In this document: positions 50,530-58,865 of the stretch, one piece after another
How positions within the stretch are numbered: the stretch's first letter is position 1
How the letters are laid out: the number at the start of each line of letters is the position of its first letter
Source of the DNA: Ruania rhizosphaerae
GTDB lineage: Bacteria > Actinomycetota > Actinomycetes > Actinomycetales > Beutenbergiaceae
Assembly: GCF_009805705.1 (NCBI RefSeq)
Contig: NZ_VSMB01000007.1
Coordinates: 62,001 to 126,000, forward strand
Length of the DNA stretch: 64,000 bases
Direction: 5' to 3'
Notes under the pieces: generated by a model
Seen by the model: only the letters and a program-made list of their open reading frames with translations
What the model was told of the DNA's origin: nothing
The model's database searches: none
Made by a program: the position numbers and the translations under genes

Positions 50530-51240
50530 TCAGTCGGTGCCCGCCCGACCCCTGGTACCGGGTGAGCCCTTGCGCGCTCCCTCGTCCTCGCTGCTCGCTG
50601 CCTGGTTCACGCCGGCTTCGTCCACGCCCGGTCGATCCTTGTCGGTCTCCTGCTGCCCGCGTAGTACGAGCCATGTCGCCACCGCCAGGCCCAGCCCGCC
50701 GATCACTGCCACCGTGGCCCCGGTGCCCGAGGGAAGCACATCCGCGAGCAGCTGCCGGCTGGGGGAATCCGGATCAACGAGCACCACGGTCGAGAACACG
50801 AGTACCAGTCCCGCCGCGATCCCGCGCGGGAGGATCGGACGGATCCGCTCGACCCGGTTCACCAGCACCTGGCCCGAGCGCAGGATCCGCCGCACTCCCA
50901 GCACGCGCAGCGCCGCCACCACCCGCACCAGCCGCAGGATCTGCACCGGCCCCAGCGCCAGCACCACGCTGATCAGGATGAGCACGGTGAGCAGCACCAG
51001 CCACCACTGCCGTCGCAGCCAGGCGCGCTTGTCCGCCGAGACGGCGAACAACACCAGCGTCTCGGCGGTGAGCACGCCCCCCGAGAGCACGTTCACCACC
51101 AGCCCGGCCGTCAGCCATGGGTCCGGAAGTAACGTCAGGAACAGCGCAGGCACGGCGGCCAGTGCCGCGACCAGCACGGGCACAGTGAAGCGGCGGGCCC
51201 ACTTCTCCTGCGACGTCTCCGGGAGAGCCGGGTCGGTCAC
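50530..51240 (-). CDS. Voltage-sensor-like membrane protein without a potassium filter
   Basis: A 236-residue protein with S1-S4-like helices: S4 reads ILRLVRVVAALRVLGVRRIL, with Arg at regular spacing. Two further helices (AAGLVLVFSTVVLVD; TVAVIGGLGLAVATWLVLRG) follow but no TVGYG-type selectivity filter is visible between them. The C-terminus is polar and disordered. It could be a proton-conducting or voltage-sensing module or a degenerate ion channel. GTG 51240 overlaps the upstream transglutaminase stop by GTGA, so the two are coupled. Confidence 0.72.
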   Translation of the reverse strand: MTDPALPETSQEKWARRFTVPVLVAALAAVPALFLTLLPDPWLTAGLVVNVLSGGVLTAETLVLFAVSADKRAWLRRQWWLVLLTVLILISVVLALGPVQILRLVRVVAALRVLGVRRILRSGQVLVNRVERIRPILPRGIAAGLVLVFSTVVLVDPDSPSRQLLADVLPSGTGATVAVIGGLGLAVATWLVLRGQQETDKDRPGVDEAGVNQAASSEDEGARKGSPGTRGRAGTD

Positions 51241-52067
51241 GGCATCTGCACCGCCGCGTCGGCACTCTCCGCCGGGAGATTGCCGTCGACCGTCGCAGTC
51301 ACCGTCTGCGGCCCCATCTGGATCCCGGCACCATAGGCAGAAAGGAATGCGGTATCGGCAGCATCACGGCCGGTGCTGATCCGCGCCATGGTGCCGCGCG
51401 GCGCCATTCGGGTGGCGTCGACCGCATACCACTGACCCTGCACCCACGCCTCGGCGACGGCGTGGAAATCCATCGGCCGCAGCCCTGGCGCGTAGACCGC
51501 GGCCAGCCGCGCCGGCACGTCGAGCGCACGCAGCAGTGCCACCACCAGGTGCGCATAGTCGCGGCACACGCCCTGCCCCTGCAGCAGCGTCGCCACCGCT
51601 CCATCAGTCACGCGACTCGACCCGGGAACGTATCGCACCCGAGCGGCCACCCAGTCCCCGACCGCGTGCACCAGCGCCAACCCATGCCGCCCGCCGAGCT
51701 CACGCCGCGCTGTCACGAACAGCTCATCCGACTGGGCGTAGCGGCTGGGGCGCCGGTAGGCCATCAGGTCCGCTGTGGTGGTCGGTACCTCCGCGACGGT
51801 GCCGGTCGCCTCATCCTCCACACTCGCGTCGTAGCGCACGCTCACCTCGCCTGGCTGCTCGGCGGCCCGGTCGAGGGTGACCAGGTGCATCCGGCCGCCG
51901 TGCCCGGTGGGTTCCTCGACCGGCTCGAGGAGCCGCCCGTCCTGACGGATCTCCAGCGACTCGCTCACCCGCAGCCCAGGCGCGCGGGCCAGCGCCACCT
52001 GCAGGGCGATCTCGGTGGTGCCGATCCCGGCAGTGACGTGCAGTTCCGCGGACACGGTGCGTCGCAT
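51237..52067 (-). CDS. Transglutaminase-like protease/amidase family protein
   Basis: A 276-residue cytosolic protein. The catalytic triad is seen in QGVCRDYAHLV (Cys), MDFHAVAEAW (His) and YAVDATRMA (Asp), in the usual transglutaminase-core order. The N-terminal ~130 residues form a beta domain common in this COG1305-type group. ATG 52067 has GGGAG just upstream; ATG 52079 is possible. The partner gene downstream encodes a voltage-sensor-like membrane protein. The substrate is unknown. Confidence 0.85.
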   Translation of the reverse strand: MRRTVSAELHVTAGIGTTEIALQVALARAPGLRVSESLEIRQDGRLLEPVEEPTGHGGRMHLVTLDRAAEQPGEVSVRYDASVEDEATGTVAEVPTTTADLMAYRRPSRYAQSDELFVTARRELGGRHGLALVHAVGDWVAARVRYVPGSSRVTDGAVATLLQGQGVCRDYAHLVVALLRALDVPARLAAVYAPGLRPMDFHAVAEAWVQGQWYAVDATRMAPRGTMARISTGRDAADTAFLSAYGAGIQMGPQTVTATVDGNLPAESADAAVQMP

Positions 52068-52107
52068 CCGGGCTCCCATCGACGTGGTGTCGTCCGACGC
52101 CGCGATG

Positions 52108-53448
52108 TTACCTGGCCGTGGTCGGCTCGGTGCGGGCGCCCAGCACCTGGTCGACGTAGGAGTTCGCGAACACACCGCTCGGGTCGACCCTGTCCCGCAC
52201 TGCGGCAGCATCGGCGAATCGTGGGTAGGCAGGCGCCAGGTCAGCAGCCCGACGGCGGTGCAACTTTCCCCAGTGCGGTCGCCCGTCGTAGCCGCGCATG
52301 ATGGCCTCCACTGCACGGAAGTACCGGGCGTAGGGCAGACGGTGATACTGGTGCACGGCCACGTACGCGGTGGGCCGGCCATACGCCGTCGAGAGCCACA
52401 CCTCGTCGCCTGCAGCGAAGCGCACCTCGACCGGGAACGGGACGTTCTCGCGGCTGCAGCGCAACCAGGCGTCGACCTCGCCGAGCGCGTCCACGAGTGC
52501 CTCGGCAGGCAGGGCGTACTCCATCTCGGCGAAACGCACCCGGCGCGGGGAGGTGAACACGTCGTGGGAGGCGGCGGTGTAGGTGCGGGCGCCGAGGGCG
52601 CGGGCGGCGAGGCGGTTCAGGCGCGGGGTCAGGGCGGGCACGGCGGTGGCGAGCCGGTTGGTCACCTCGAAGACACCGTTGGCCAGGGCCTCGTCTTCGA
52701 GTAGCCGGCGAGCGGCGGCCAGTGGGGGAGCGGCGCCGTCGCGGGTGTTCGTTTTCGTCAGCGCCACATCGGTGCCCGGGAACCAGTAGAACTCGAAGTG
52801 GTCGGCGGCAGCCAGATCGACGATCGATTCCAGGACGTGACGTAGGGGCAAGGGCGCCTCGGTGGCGGTGAGCATGAACGCGGGCACGCAGCGCAGGGTG
52901 ATCGCGGTCAGGATCCCAGCGGTGCCCAGACCGAGGCGGGCCAGCTCGAACAGGTGGGCTCCGCCGTCGGGGGAATCTGGTCCGACGTCATGGACGCGGG
53001 CGTCGGCGGTGACCACCCGCACCCCGTGCACCTGGGTGGCCAGCCCGCCCAGCCGCGCGCCGGTGCCGTGGGTGCCGGTGGAGATGGCGCCGGCGAGGGA
53101 CTGGCGGTCGATATCGCCCATGTTCTCCAGCGCCAGGCCGTGGGCGGCGAGTACCCGGCAGAGGGCGTGCAGCCGGATTCCGGCGCCGACGGTCACCAGG
53201 TGGGAGCAGTCCGGGGCGGCTGGGCCGATGTGCTCGAGGCGGTCGAGGGCGTCCAGCTGAACCAGAGTGCCCTCGGTCGCCGCAGCCGGGGTGAAGGAGT
53301 GCCCAGCGCCGACCGCCCGGATCGTGTCGCCGGTCTCGACGGAGGCCCGCACCAGGTCCACCACCTCGCCCTCGTCGTGAGGCCGGGCGATGCGGCTGGG
53401 GTGGGCGGAGGCCGTACCGGACCAGTTCCGCCAGGTGTGCGCCGTCAT
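52108..53448 (-). CDS. FAD-linked sugar-1,4-lactone oxidase (ALO/L-gulonolactone oxidase type)
   Basis: A 446-residue flavoprotein. The PCMH FAD domain (TIRAVGAGHSFTPAAATEG) and the C-terminal ALO domain (FEFYWFPGTDVALTKTNT; HWGKLHRR; GVFANSYVDQVLG) are complete. HWGKLH is the family signature. The family oxidises aldono-1,4-lactones. MSMEG/Mtb homologues oxidise L-gulono- or arabinono-lactones; the physiological substrate here is unknown. Starts at ATG 53448, after the cys-operon terminator. Confidence 0.9.
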   Translation of the reverse strand: MTAHTWRNWSGTASAHPSRIARPHDEGEVVDLVRASVETGDTIRAVGAGHSFTPAAATEGTLVQLDALDRLEHIGPAAPDCSHLVTVGAGIRLHALCRVLAAHGLALENMGDIDRQSLAGAISTGTHGTGARLGGLATQVHGVRVVTADARVHDVGPDSPDGGAHLFELARLGLGTAGILTAITLRCVPAFMLTATEAPLPLRHVLESIVDLAAADHFEFYWFPGTDVALTKTNTRDGAAPPLAAARRLLEDEALANGVFEVTNRLATAVPALTPRLNRLAARALGARTYTAASHDVFTSPRRVRFAEMEYALPAEALVDALGEVDAWLRCSRENVPFPVEVRFAAGDEVWLSTAYGRPTAYVAVHQYHRLPYARYFRAVEAIMRGYDGRPHWGKLHRRRAADLAPAYPRFADAAAVRDRVDPSGVFANSYVDQVLGARTEPTTAR

Positions 53449-53472
53449 CGGCTTATTCTGCCGCGAACACCC

Positions 53473-53526
53473 GACGGCCCTCAGCCGATCCGTGCCACAT
53501 CTGGCACAGGTGGGCTGAGGGCCGTC
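53473..53526 (-). terminator. Terminator of the sulfate assimilation operon
   Basis: A perfect 14-bp stem (53473-53486 with 53513-53526) with an internal GTGCCA/TGGCAC stem, 9 bases after the cysN stop on the minus strand. Confidence 0.75.
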
Positions 53527-53534
53527 ATTGGTGT

Positions 53535-54881
53535 TCAGGGAGTGCCGGTCATCCCCGCCGCGAGGGTGTTGCCGTCGTGGGCGTCGATCAGCAGGAAGGC
53601 GCCGGTGCGGCGGGATGTGGCGTAGTCCTCGGCCACGATCGGTTCGGCCAGGCGCACCCGGACCGTGCCGATGTCGTTGAGCTCGAGCACATCGGCCGGG
53701 CTGGGCTGCCCGCTGTCCAGATCGAGCCGGCCGGTCACCTCGGCCACGATCGCCCGCACCGTGCGGGTGGTGTGCTTGAGCAGCACCCGGGCGCCGGGGC
53801 GCAGCGGCTGGTCGCTGAGCCAGCTGACCGTGCCGGTGAGTTCCTTCACCGGCTCCGGGGCGTCGGTGGCCGCGGCGATCAGGTCCCCGCGCGCCACGTC
53901 GATGTCGTCACTGAGGCGGACGACCACCGACTGCGGGGCGAACGCCTCCACCAACTCCCCATCGGGGGTGTCGATGCCCTCGACGGTGGTGCGCAGGCCG
54001 CTGGGGAGGATGACCACCGGGTCACCGACGCGCACCACCCCGGCCGCGACCTGCCCGGCGTAGCCGCGGTACTCGGCATACTCAGGCGACACTGCCGCGC
54101 CCTGCGGGCGCAGCACCGACTGCACCGGCATCCGGAACGCCTCACCGGCCGGATCGTCGGCCACCGGCAGGGCCTCCAGCAGCTCCAGCAGGCTCGGCCC
54201 TTCGTACCAGGGCATCGTTTGCTCGGCCCGGGTGACGACGTTGTCGCCCACCAGGGCCGAGACCGGGATCGGGTGCACATGCGGCACCCCGAGCGAGACG
54301 GCCGCGGCACGGATCTCCTCGGCAAGCTCGGTGAAGCGGTCGCGCGAGTAGTCCACCAGGTCGATCTTGTTCACCGCGACCACGACGTGCGGCACGCGCA
54401 GCAGGCCCACGACGGCGAGGTGCCGCCTGGTCTGCTCCAGTAACCCCTTGCGGGCGTCCACCAGCAGCACCACCGCGTCCGCGGTGGAGGCACCGGTGAC
54501 GGTGTTGCGGGTGTACTGCACGTGCCCGGGGCAGTCGGCCAGGATGAACGAGCGGGTCTGGGTCGCGAAGTAGCGGTAGGCCACATCGATGGTGATGCCC
54601 TGCTCCCGCTCGGCGCGCAGGCCGTCGGTGAGCAGCGCCAGGTCCGCTGACTCCTGGCCGCGACCGGCGGAGACGCGCTCGATCGCGTCCCACTGGTCGG
54701 CCAGCACCGACTTGGAGTCGTACAGCAGACGGCCCACGAGTGTGGACTTGCCGTCGTCGACGGAGCCGGCCGTGGCCAGGCGCAGCAGCGTGCCGGGTGC
54801 CGTCGGGTCGACGGCGGTCGGGTCGGCGATCGTCGGATCGACTGCCGTGGGATCGACCGTGGCATCAGTGAGCGTGCCCAT
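53535..54881 (-). CDS. cysN: Sulfate adenylyltransferase large subunit (GTPase)
   Basis: A 448-residue translation-factor-like GTPase that drives APS formation by CysD. Motifs: GSVDDGKSTLVGRLLYD (P-loop), DCPGHVQYTRN and NKIDLVD, followed by a beta-barrel domain (AGVVRVGDPVVILPSG). No APS kinase is fused. The N-terminal ~28 residues are a low-complexity (DPTAV) repeat encoded by four 15-bp units, outside the conserved core. ATG 54881 overlaps the cysD stop by one base (TGATG). Last gene of the operon, followed by a strong terminator. Confidence 0.95.
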   Translation of the reverse strand: MGTLTDATVDPTAVDPTIADPTAVDPTAPGTLLRLATAGSVDDGKSTLVGRLLYDSKSVLADQWDAIERVSAGRGQESADLALLTDGLRAEREQGITIDVAYRYFATQTRSFILADCPGHVQYTRNTVTGASTADAVVLLVDARKGLLEQTRRHLAVVGLLRVPHVVVAVNKIDLVDYSRDRFTELAEEIRAAAVSLGVPHVHPIPVSALVGDNVVTRAEQTMPWYEGPSLLELLEALPVADDPAGEAFRMPVQSVLRPQGAAVSPEYAEYRGYAGQVAAGVVRVGDPVVILPSGLRTTVEGIDTPDGELVEAFAPQSVVVRLSDDIDVARGDLIAAATDAPEPVKELTGTVSWLSDQPLRPGARVLLKHTTRTVRAIVAEVTGRLDLDSGQPSPADVLELNDIGTVRVRLAEPIVAEDYATSRRTGAFLLIDAHDGNTLAAGMTGTP

Positions 54882-55855
54882 CAGAAGTAGCCCTCCTTCT
54901 TGCGGTCCTCCATGGCGGCCTCGGAGAGCCTGTCGTCGGCGCGGGTGGCGCCCCGTTCGGTGATGCGGGTGGCGGCCACTTCGTCCACGACGGCGGCCGG
55001 ATCGCTCGCGTCGGAGAGCACCGCCCCGGTGCAGCTCATGTCGCCGATGGTGCGATAGCGCACCTGCTCGGTCCGCACGCTCGCCAGCTCGGCGTCGGTG
55101 CGGGGGCGAGCGTGCTCGCCCACCGCCAGCAGCATCCCGTCCCGGTCGAAGACCTCCCGCTCGTGCGCGTAGTACAGGTGCGGCAGTTCGATGCCCTCGG
55201 CCGCGATGTAGCTCCACACGTCCAGCTCGGTCCAATTGGACAGCGGGAAGGCACGCACGTGCTCACCGGGGCGGTGCCGTCCGTTGTACAGGTTCCACAG
55301 CTCGGGCCGCTGGTTGCGGGGGTCCCACTGCCCGAACTCGTCGCGCAGGGAGATCACCCGTTCCTTGGCGCGGGCCTTCTCCTCGTCCCGGCGTCCGCCG
55401 CCGAAGACCGCGTCGAACTTGTTCCCGGTGATGGCGTCCAGCAGCGGGAGGGTCTGCAGCGGGTTGCGGGTGCCGTCCGGGCGTTCGCGCAGGCGGCCGT
55501 CGTCGATGTAGTCCTGCACGCTCGCCACGTGCAGGTGCGCGCCCAGGCGCTCCACGGTGCGGTCGCGATAGGCCAGCACTTCCGGAAAGTTGTGCCCGGT
55601 GTCCACGTGCAGCACGCCGAACGGCACCTTCGCGGGCCAGAACGCCTTCGCTGCCAGGTGCAGCATCACCACCGAGTCCTTACCGCCGGAGAACAGCAGC
55701 ACCGGGCGCTCGAACTCGGCTACCACCTCCCGGATCAGGTGGATGCTCTCGCTCTCCAGCGCCTCGGCGCGGGTGAGGCGGTAGTGGTGCGGGGCGTCGG
55801 TGAGGCCGGCCGGGGCCGTATCGGTGGTCGGGGGAGTCGTCACGTCAATGCTCAT
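54881..55855 (-). CDS. cysD: Sulfate adenylyltransferase small subunit
   Basis: A 324-residue PP-loop enzyme that forms APS from sulfate and ATP. LLFSGGKDSVVMLHLA contains the SGGKDS ATP motif; VLHVDTGHNFPEVLAYRDRT, VFGGGRRDEEKARAKERV and FPLSNWTELDVW are typical. ATG 55855 overlaps the cysH stop by ATGA. Normal family length, complete. Confidence 0.96.
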   Translation of the reverse strand: MSIDVTTPPTTDTAPAGLTDAPHHYRLTRAEALESESIHLIREVVAEFERPVLLFSGGKDSVVMLHLAAKAFWPAKVPFGVLHVDTGHNFPEVLAYRDRTVERLGAHLHVASVQDYIDDGRLRERPDGTRNPLQTLPLLDAITGNKFDAVFGGGRRDEEKARAKERVISLRDEFGQWDPRNQRPELWNLYNGRHRPGEHVRAFPLSNWTELDVWSYIAAEGIELPHLYYAHEREVFDRDGMLLAVGEHARPRTDAELASVRTEQVRYRTIGDMSCTGAVLSDASDPAAVVDEVAATRITERGATRADDRLSEAAMEDRKKEGYF

Positions 55856-56685
55856 GTGTGCAGTCCGCATTCGGTCTTGTCCAGCCCGGCCCAACGGCCG
55901 GATCGGGGGTCGGCTCCGGGGGCGACGCGTGCCGTGCACGGGGCGCACCCGATCGAGGGATACCCGTCATTCAGCAGGGGATTGACGATCACGCCGTGCT
56001 CCTCGGCGTAGCCCGTGAGGTCGGCGTCGGTCCAGGCGGCCACCGGATTGATCTTCACCAGGCCGTTCTTCTCGTCCCAGGTCACCAACGGGGTGTTCGC
56101 GCGGGTCGGTGCCTCCTCGCGGCGCACCCCGGTCACCCACGCCTCGTAGGTGCCGAGCGTGCGGTGCAGCGGCTCGACTTTGCGCATCGCGCAGCATGCG
56201 GCGGCGTCGCGGGCGAACAGGTCCTTGCCGTGGGCCGCATCCTGCTCGGCCACAGTCAGCTCGGGCCGGACGTCCACCACGGTCACGTCCATCTCCAGCT
56301 CCACCCGGTTCCGGGTGCCGAGCGTCTCGGCGAAGTGGTACCCGGTATCGAGGAAGAGCACATCCACCCAGGGGGCGTGCTGGGAGATCAGATGTGGCAG
56401 CGCCGCGTCGGCCATCGAGCATGCCACCGCCAGGTGCACGCCGAACTCCTGCGCAGCCCAGGCTGCCACCTGCGCTGGGCTCGCCTCGTCGGCGGCACCG
56501 ATCCCGCTACCACCCAGTAGTGCCTGACCACGGGCAGCCACCTCCTGCAACTCGGCCGCCGACCGCTTCGGCCGGGCGGCAGCTCGTCGTTCCTGATGGG
56601 CGGCACGCGCGGTGGCGCGCACCTGCTGACGCTCCTGGGCGGCACGCCGCAGCGTGGCCAGGGGGCTCGCTTCGCCGATACTCAC
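55852..56685 (-). CDS. cysH: Phosphoadenylyl/adenylyl-sulfate reductase
   Basis: A 277-residue reductase. The CC pair in AACCAMRKVEPL together with IGCAPCTARV indicates four Cys that ligate [4Fe-4S], the pattern of APS reductases in bacteria without an APS kinase. LFLDTGYHFAETLGTRNRVE and the ECGLHT C-terminus are conserved. GTG 56685 has GGAGG upstream. No cysC was found in the operon, consistent with direct APS reduction. It lies between sulfite reductase and cysD. Confidence 0.94.
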   Translation of the reverse strand: MSIGEASPLATLRRAAQERQQVRATARAAHQERRAAARPKRSAAELQEVAARGQALLGGSGIGAADEASPAQVAAWAAQEFGVHLAVACSMADAALPHLISQHAPWVDVLFLDTGYHFAETLGTRNRVELEMDVTVVDVRPELTVAEQDAAHGKDLFARDAAACCAMRKVEPLHRTLGTYEAWVTGVRREEAPTRANTPLVTWDEKNGLVKINPVAAWTDADLTGYAEEHGVIVNPLLNDGYPSIGCAPCTARVAPGADPRSGRWAGLDKTECGLHT

Positions 56686-56770
56686 TTCAGTTCGCCTCCC
56701 TCTGAATGCTGCGGTGCCTCGCTCCGGCGGCCTTCGTTCCTCACGCCACCTGCGCGGGGGCTCCTCGCAC

Positions 56771-58618
56771 TCATCGCAATGCCTCCTCGTCCGCGCGATG
56801 GGCCCAGGAGGCGAAGGACTCGCGTGCGCCGACCGAACTCTCAGTGCCGTCAGTGCCGTCACTGCCGTCAGTGCCGTCACTGCCCTCGTCACTGGTCTCG
56901 CTCAGGTAGCGCCGCGTGAGGCGTTCCACGTACTCCGGCAGATCGTCGGCCGTGACCTTCAGCCCGCGGACTGTACGACCCAGCCCTGCCTCGTCCCGGG
57001 TCTCCGAGGCCAGCCCCCCGCCCAGGTGCACCTGGAAACCTGGCACCTGCTCGCCGTCGTCGTTCATCACCAGCTGCCCCTTGAGACCGATATCGGCGGT
57101 CTGGATCCGGGCGCAGGAGTTCGGGCACCCGTTCAGGTGCAACGTCAGTGGCCGCAGATCGGGCACGTCGGCCAGGCGCCGCTCCAGCTCGTCGATCGTG
57201 TCGGTGGCGGTCTGCTTGGTCTCGACGATCGCGAGCTTGCAGTACTCGATGCCGGTGCAGGCGATGGTGCTGCGCCGGAACGGGCTCGGGTCGGTCTCCA
57301 GGCCCAGCGCCCGCAACCCCTCGGTCACCTGCTCGACGGCGGCCTCGGGCACGTCCAGCACCAGCAGCTTCTGGTGCGGGGTCAGCCGGATCCGCTGCGA
57401 GCCCACCGACTCTGCGAGTTCCGCGACGGCGGTCAGCACCTGGCCGCTGACCCGGCCCACGTACGGGGCGGCCCCGATGTAGTACCTGCCGTCTTTCTGC
57501 GTGTGCACACCGACGTGGTCGCCGGGGACGCGTGGCTGCGGAGCGGGCGGGCCGTCGGGCAGCTCGTAGCCGAGGTATTCCTCCTGCAGCACCTGGCGGA
57601 ACTTCTCCGGGCCCCAGTCGGCAAGCAGGAACTTCAGGCGCGCCTTGTTGCGCAGCCGCCGGTAGCCGTAGTCGCGGAAGATCTGCGCCACCCCGTGCCA
57701 CACGTCCGGCACCTGCTCCTCGGTGGCGAAGGCACCGAGCCGCTCGCCCAGGCGCGGGTTGGCGGACAAGCCGCCGCCGACCCAGACGTCGAAGCCGGCA
57801 CCCAACTCAGGGTGCTCCAGGCCGACGAAGGCGACGTCGTTGATCTCGTGCACCACGTCCTGACCGGGGTGACCAGTGACGGCCGTCTTGAACTTGCGGG
57901 GGAGGTTGGCCAGCTCGGGCACCCCGAGATAGCGCCGGTTGATCTCCTCGATCGCGGGACTCGGGTCGAGGATCTCGTCCGCCGCGATGCCAGCGACCGG
58001 GCTGCCGAGCACCACGCGCGGGACGTCCCCGCACGCCTCGGTCGTGCCCAGCCCCACGGCCTCCAGACGGCGCCAGATCTCCGGCACGTCCTCCACCTGC
58101 ACCCAGTGCAGCTGGATGTTCTGCCGATCGGTGATGTCGGCGGAGTCGCGGGCCAGTTCCGTGGAGATCCCGGCGATCACGCGTAGCTGCTCAGTGGTGA
58201 GGGCGCCACCGTCGATGCGCACCCGCAGCATGAAGTACTCGTCCTCGAGCTCGTGGGGTTCGAGGGTGGCGGTGCGGCCTCCGTCGATCCCAGGTTTGCG
58301 CTGGGTGTACAGACCCCACCAGCGGAACCGGCCGTGCAGATCGTCACCGGAGATCGAGGCGAATCCTTCCTTGGAGTACACCTGCTCGATGCGCTCGCGG
58401 ACGTTGAGGCCGTTGTCCTCCTGCTTGAACGCCTCGTTGTGGTTGAGCGGCTCGGTGCCGTCGACCTTCCACTGGCCGTTGGGTCGCTTCGGGCGGGCAG
58501 GACGGGCGGCGTTCGTGCTCGCGGCGGTACCCGTGCTGGCCGTGCTGGCCGTGCTGGTCTTGCTGGTCTTGCTGGTCGCGGGTTCGGCCGTGGCGGCTTC
58601 GGTGGTCTGGCCGGTCAT
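56771..58618 (-). CDS. Ferredoxin-dependent sulfite reductase (siroheme)
   Basis: A 615-residue nitrite/sulfite reductase that reduces sulfite to sulfide. C-terminal motifs IACTGIEYCKLAI and NGCPNSCARIQ give the four Cys that hold the [4Fe-4S]-siroheme centre. The N-terminal ~45 residues are Thr/Ala/Ser-rich and the last ~45 hold a Ser/Asp/Gly/Thr repeat (five 9-bp units, 56841-56885), both outside the enzyme core. In other Actinobacteria this gene is called sirA. The order sir-cysH-cysD-cysN fits assimilatory sulfate reduction. ATG 58618 has GAGGAGC upstream. Complete. Confidence 0.94.
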   Translation of the reverse strand: MTGQTTEAATAEPATSKTSKTSTASTASTGTAASTNAARPARPKRPNGQWKVDGTEPLNHNEAFKQEDNGLNVRERIEQVYSKEGFASISGDDLHGRFRWWGLYTQRKPGIDGGRTATLEPHELEDEYFMLRVRIDGGALTTEQLRVIAGISTELARDSADITDRQNIQLHWVQVEDVPEIWRRLEAVGLGTTEACGDVPRVVLGSPVAGIAADEILDPSPAIEEINRRYLGVPELANLPRKFKTAVTGHPGQDVVHEINDVAFVGLEHPELGAGFDVWVGGGLSANPRLGERLGAFATEEQVPDVWHGVAQIFRDYGYRRLRNKARLKFLLADWGPEKFRQVLQEEYLGYELPDGPPAPQPRVPGDHVGVHTQKDGRYYIGAAPYVGRVSGQVLTAVAELAESVGSQRIRLTPHQKLLVLDVPEAAVEQVTEGLRALGLETDPSPFRRSTIACTGIEYCKLAIVETKQTATDTIDELERRLADVPDLRPLTLHLNGCPNSCARIQTADIGLKGQLVMNDDGEQVPGFQVHLGGGLASETRDEAGLGRTVRGLKVTADDLPEYVERLTRRYLSETSDEGSDGTDGSDGTDGTESSVGARESFASWAHRADEEALR

Positions 58619-58706
58619 GGGTGCTCCTCGGCGGGCCGGTGTGAATCGGGCCGGTCTGGTTCGGTCTGGGGCGGTGCAGCGCCGATAGGGCGGCAGGTGC
58701 GGGGCG

Positions 58707-58790
58707 TCAGTGGCACCGACACCGGCAGCCGGGCATTCGTGACCCGCTCACCACGACGGTGGAGTGCGGGGACGCCAGGTGCCGGAACAT
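58707..58790 (-). CDS. Cysteine-rich leader peptide upstream of the sulfite reductase operon (cysteine attenuator)
   Basis: A 27-codon frame beginning MFRHLASPHSTVV and ending RMPGCRCRCH-stop: three Cys codons just before the stop. It lies about 90 bases upstream of the sulfite reductase start. Short Cys-rich leader peptides are known upstream of sulfur-assimilation operons in Actinobacteria (polycysteine attenuators in mycobacteria, the putative leader peptide family in Streptomyces); slow translation of the Cys codons when cysteinyl-tRNA is low then permits downstream expression. A -10 hexamer TACCGT (58797-58802) ends six bases before the ATG, so a leaderless mRNA is likely. ATG 58736 is a shorter alternative giving MPGCRCRCH. 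Confidence 0.7.
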   Translation of the reverse strand: MFRHLASPHSTVVVSGSRMPGCRCRCH

Positions 58791-58865
58791 GGTTCGACGG
58801 TAGTTCGGCGTCCTCGCCGTCAGGAGAGCGGCCCTGGAACGTCCGCATCGTGGACCGGCAGCGGA

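Noticed and set aside
56654-58186. Plus-strand open frame of ~510 codons opposite sulfite reductase
   Set aside because: The minus strand encodes an unmistakable sulfite reductase; the plus frame is its shadow.
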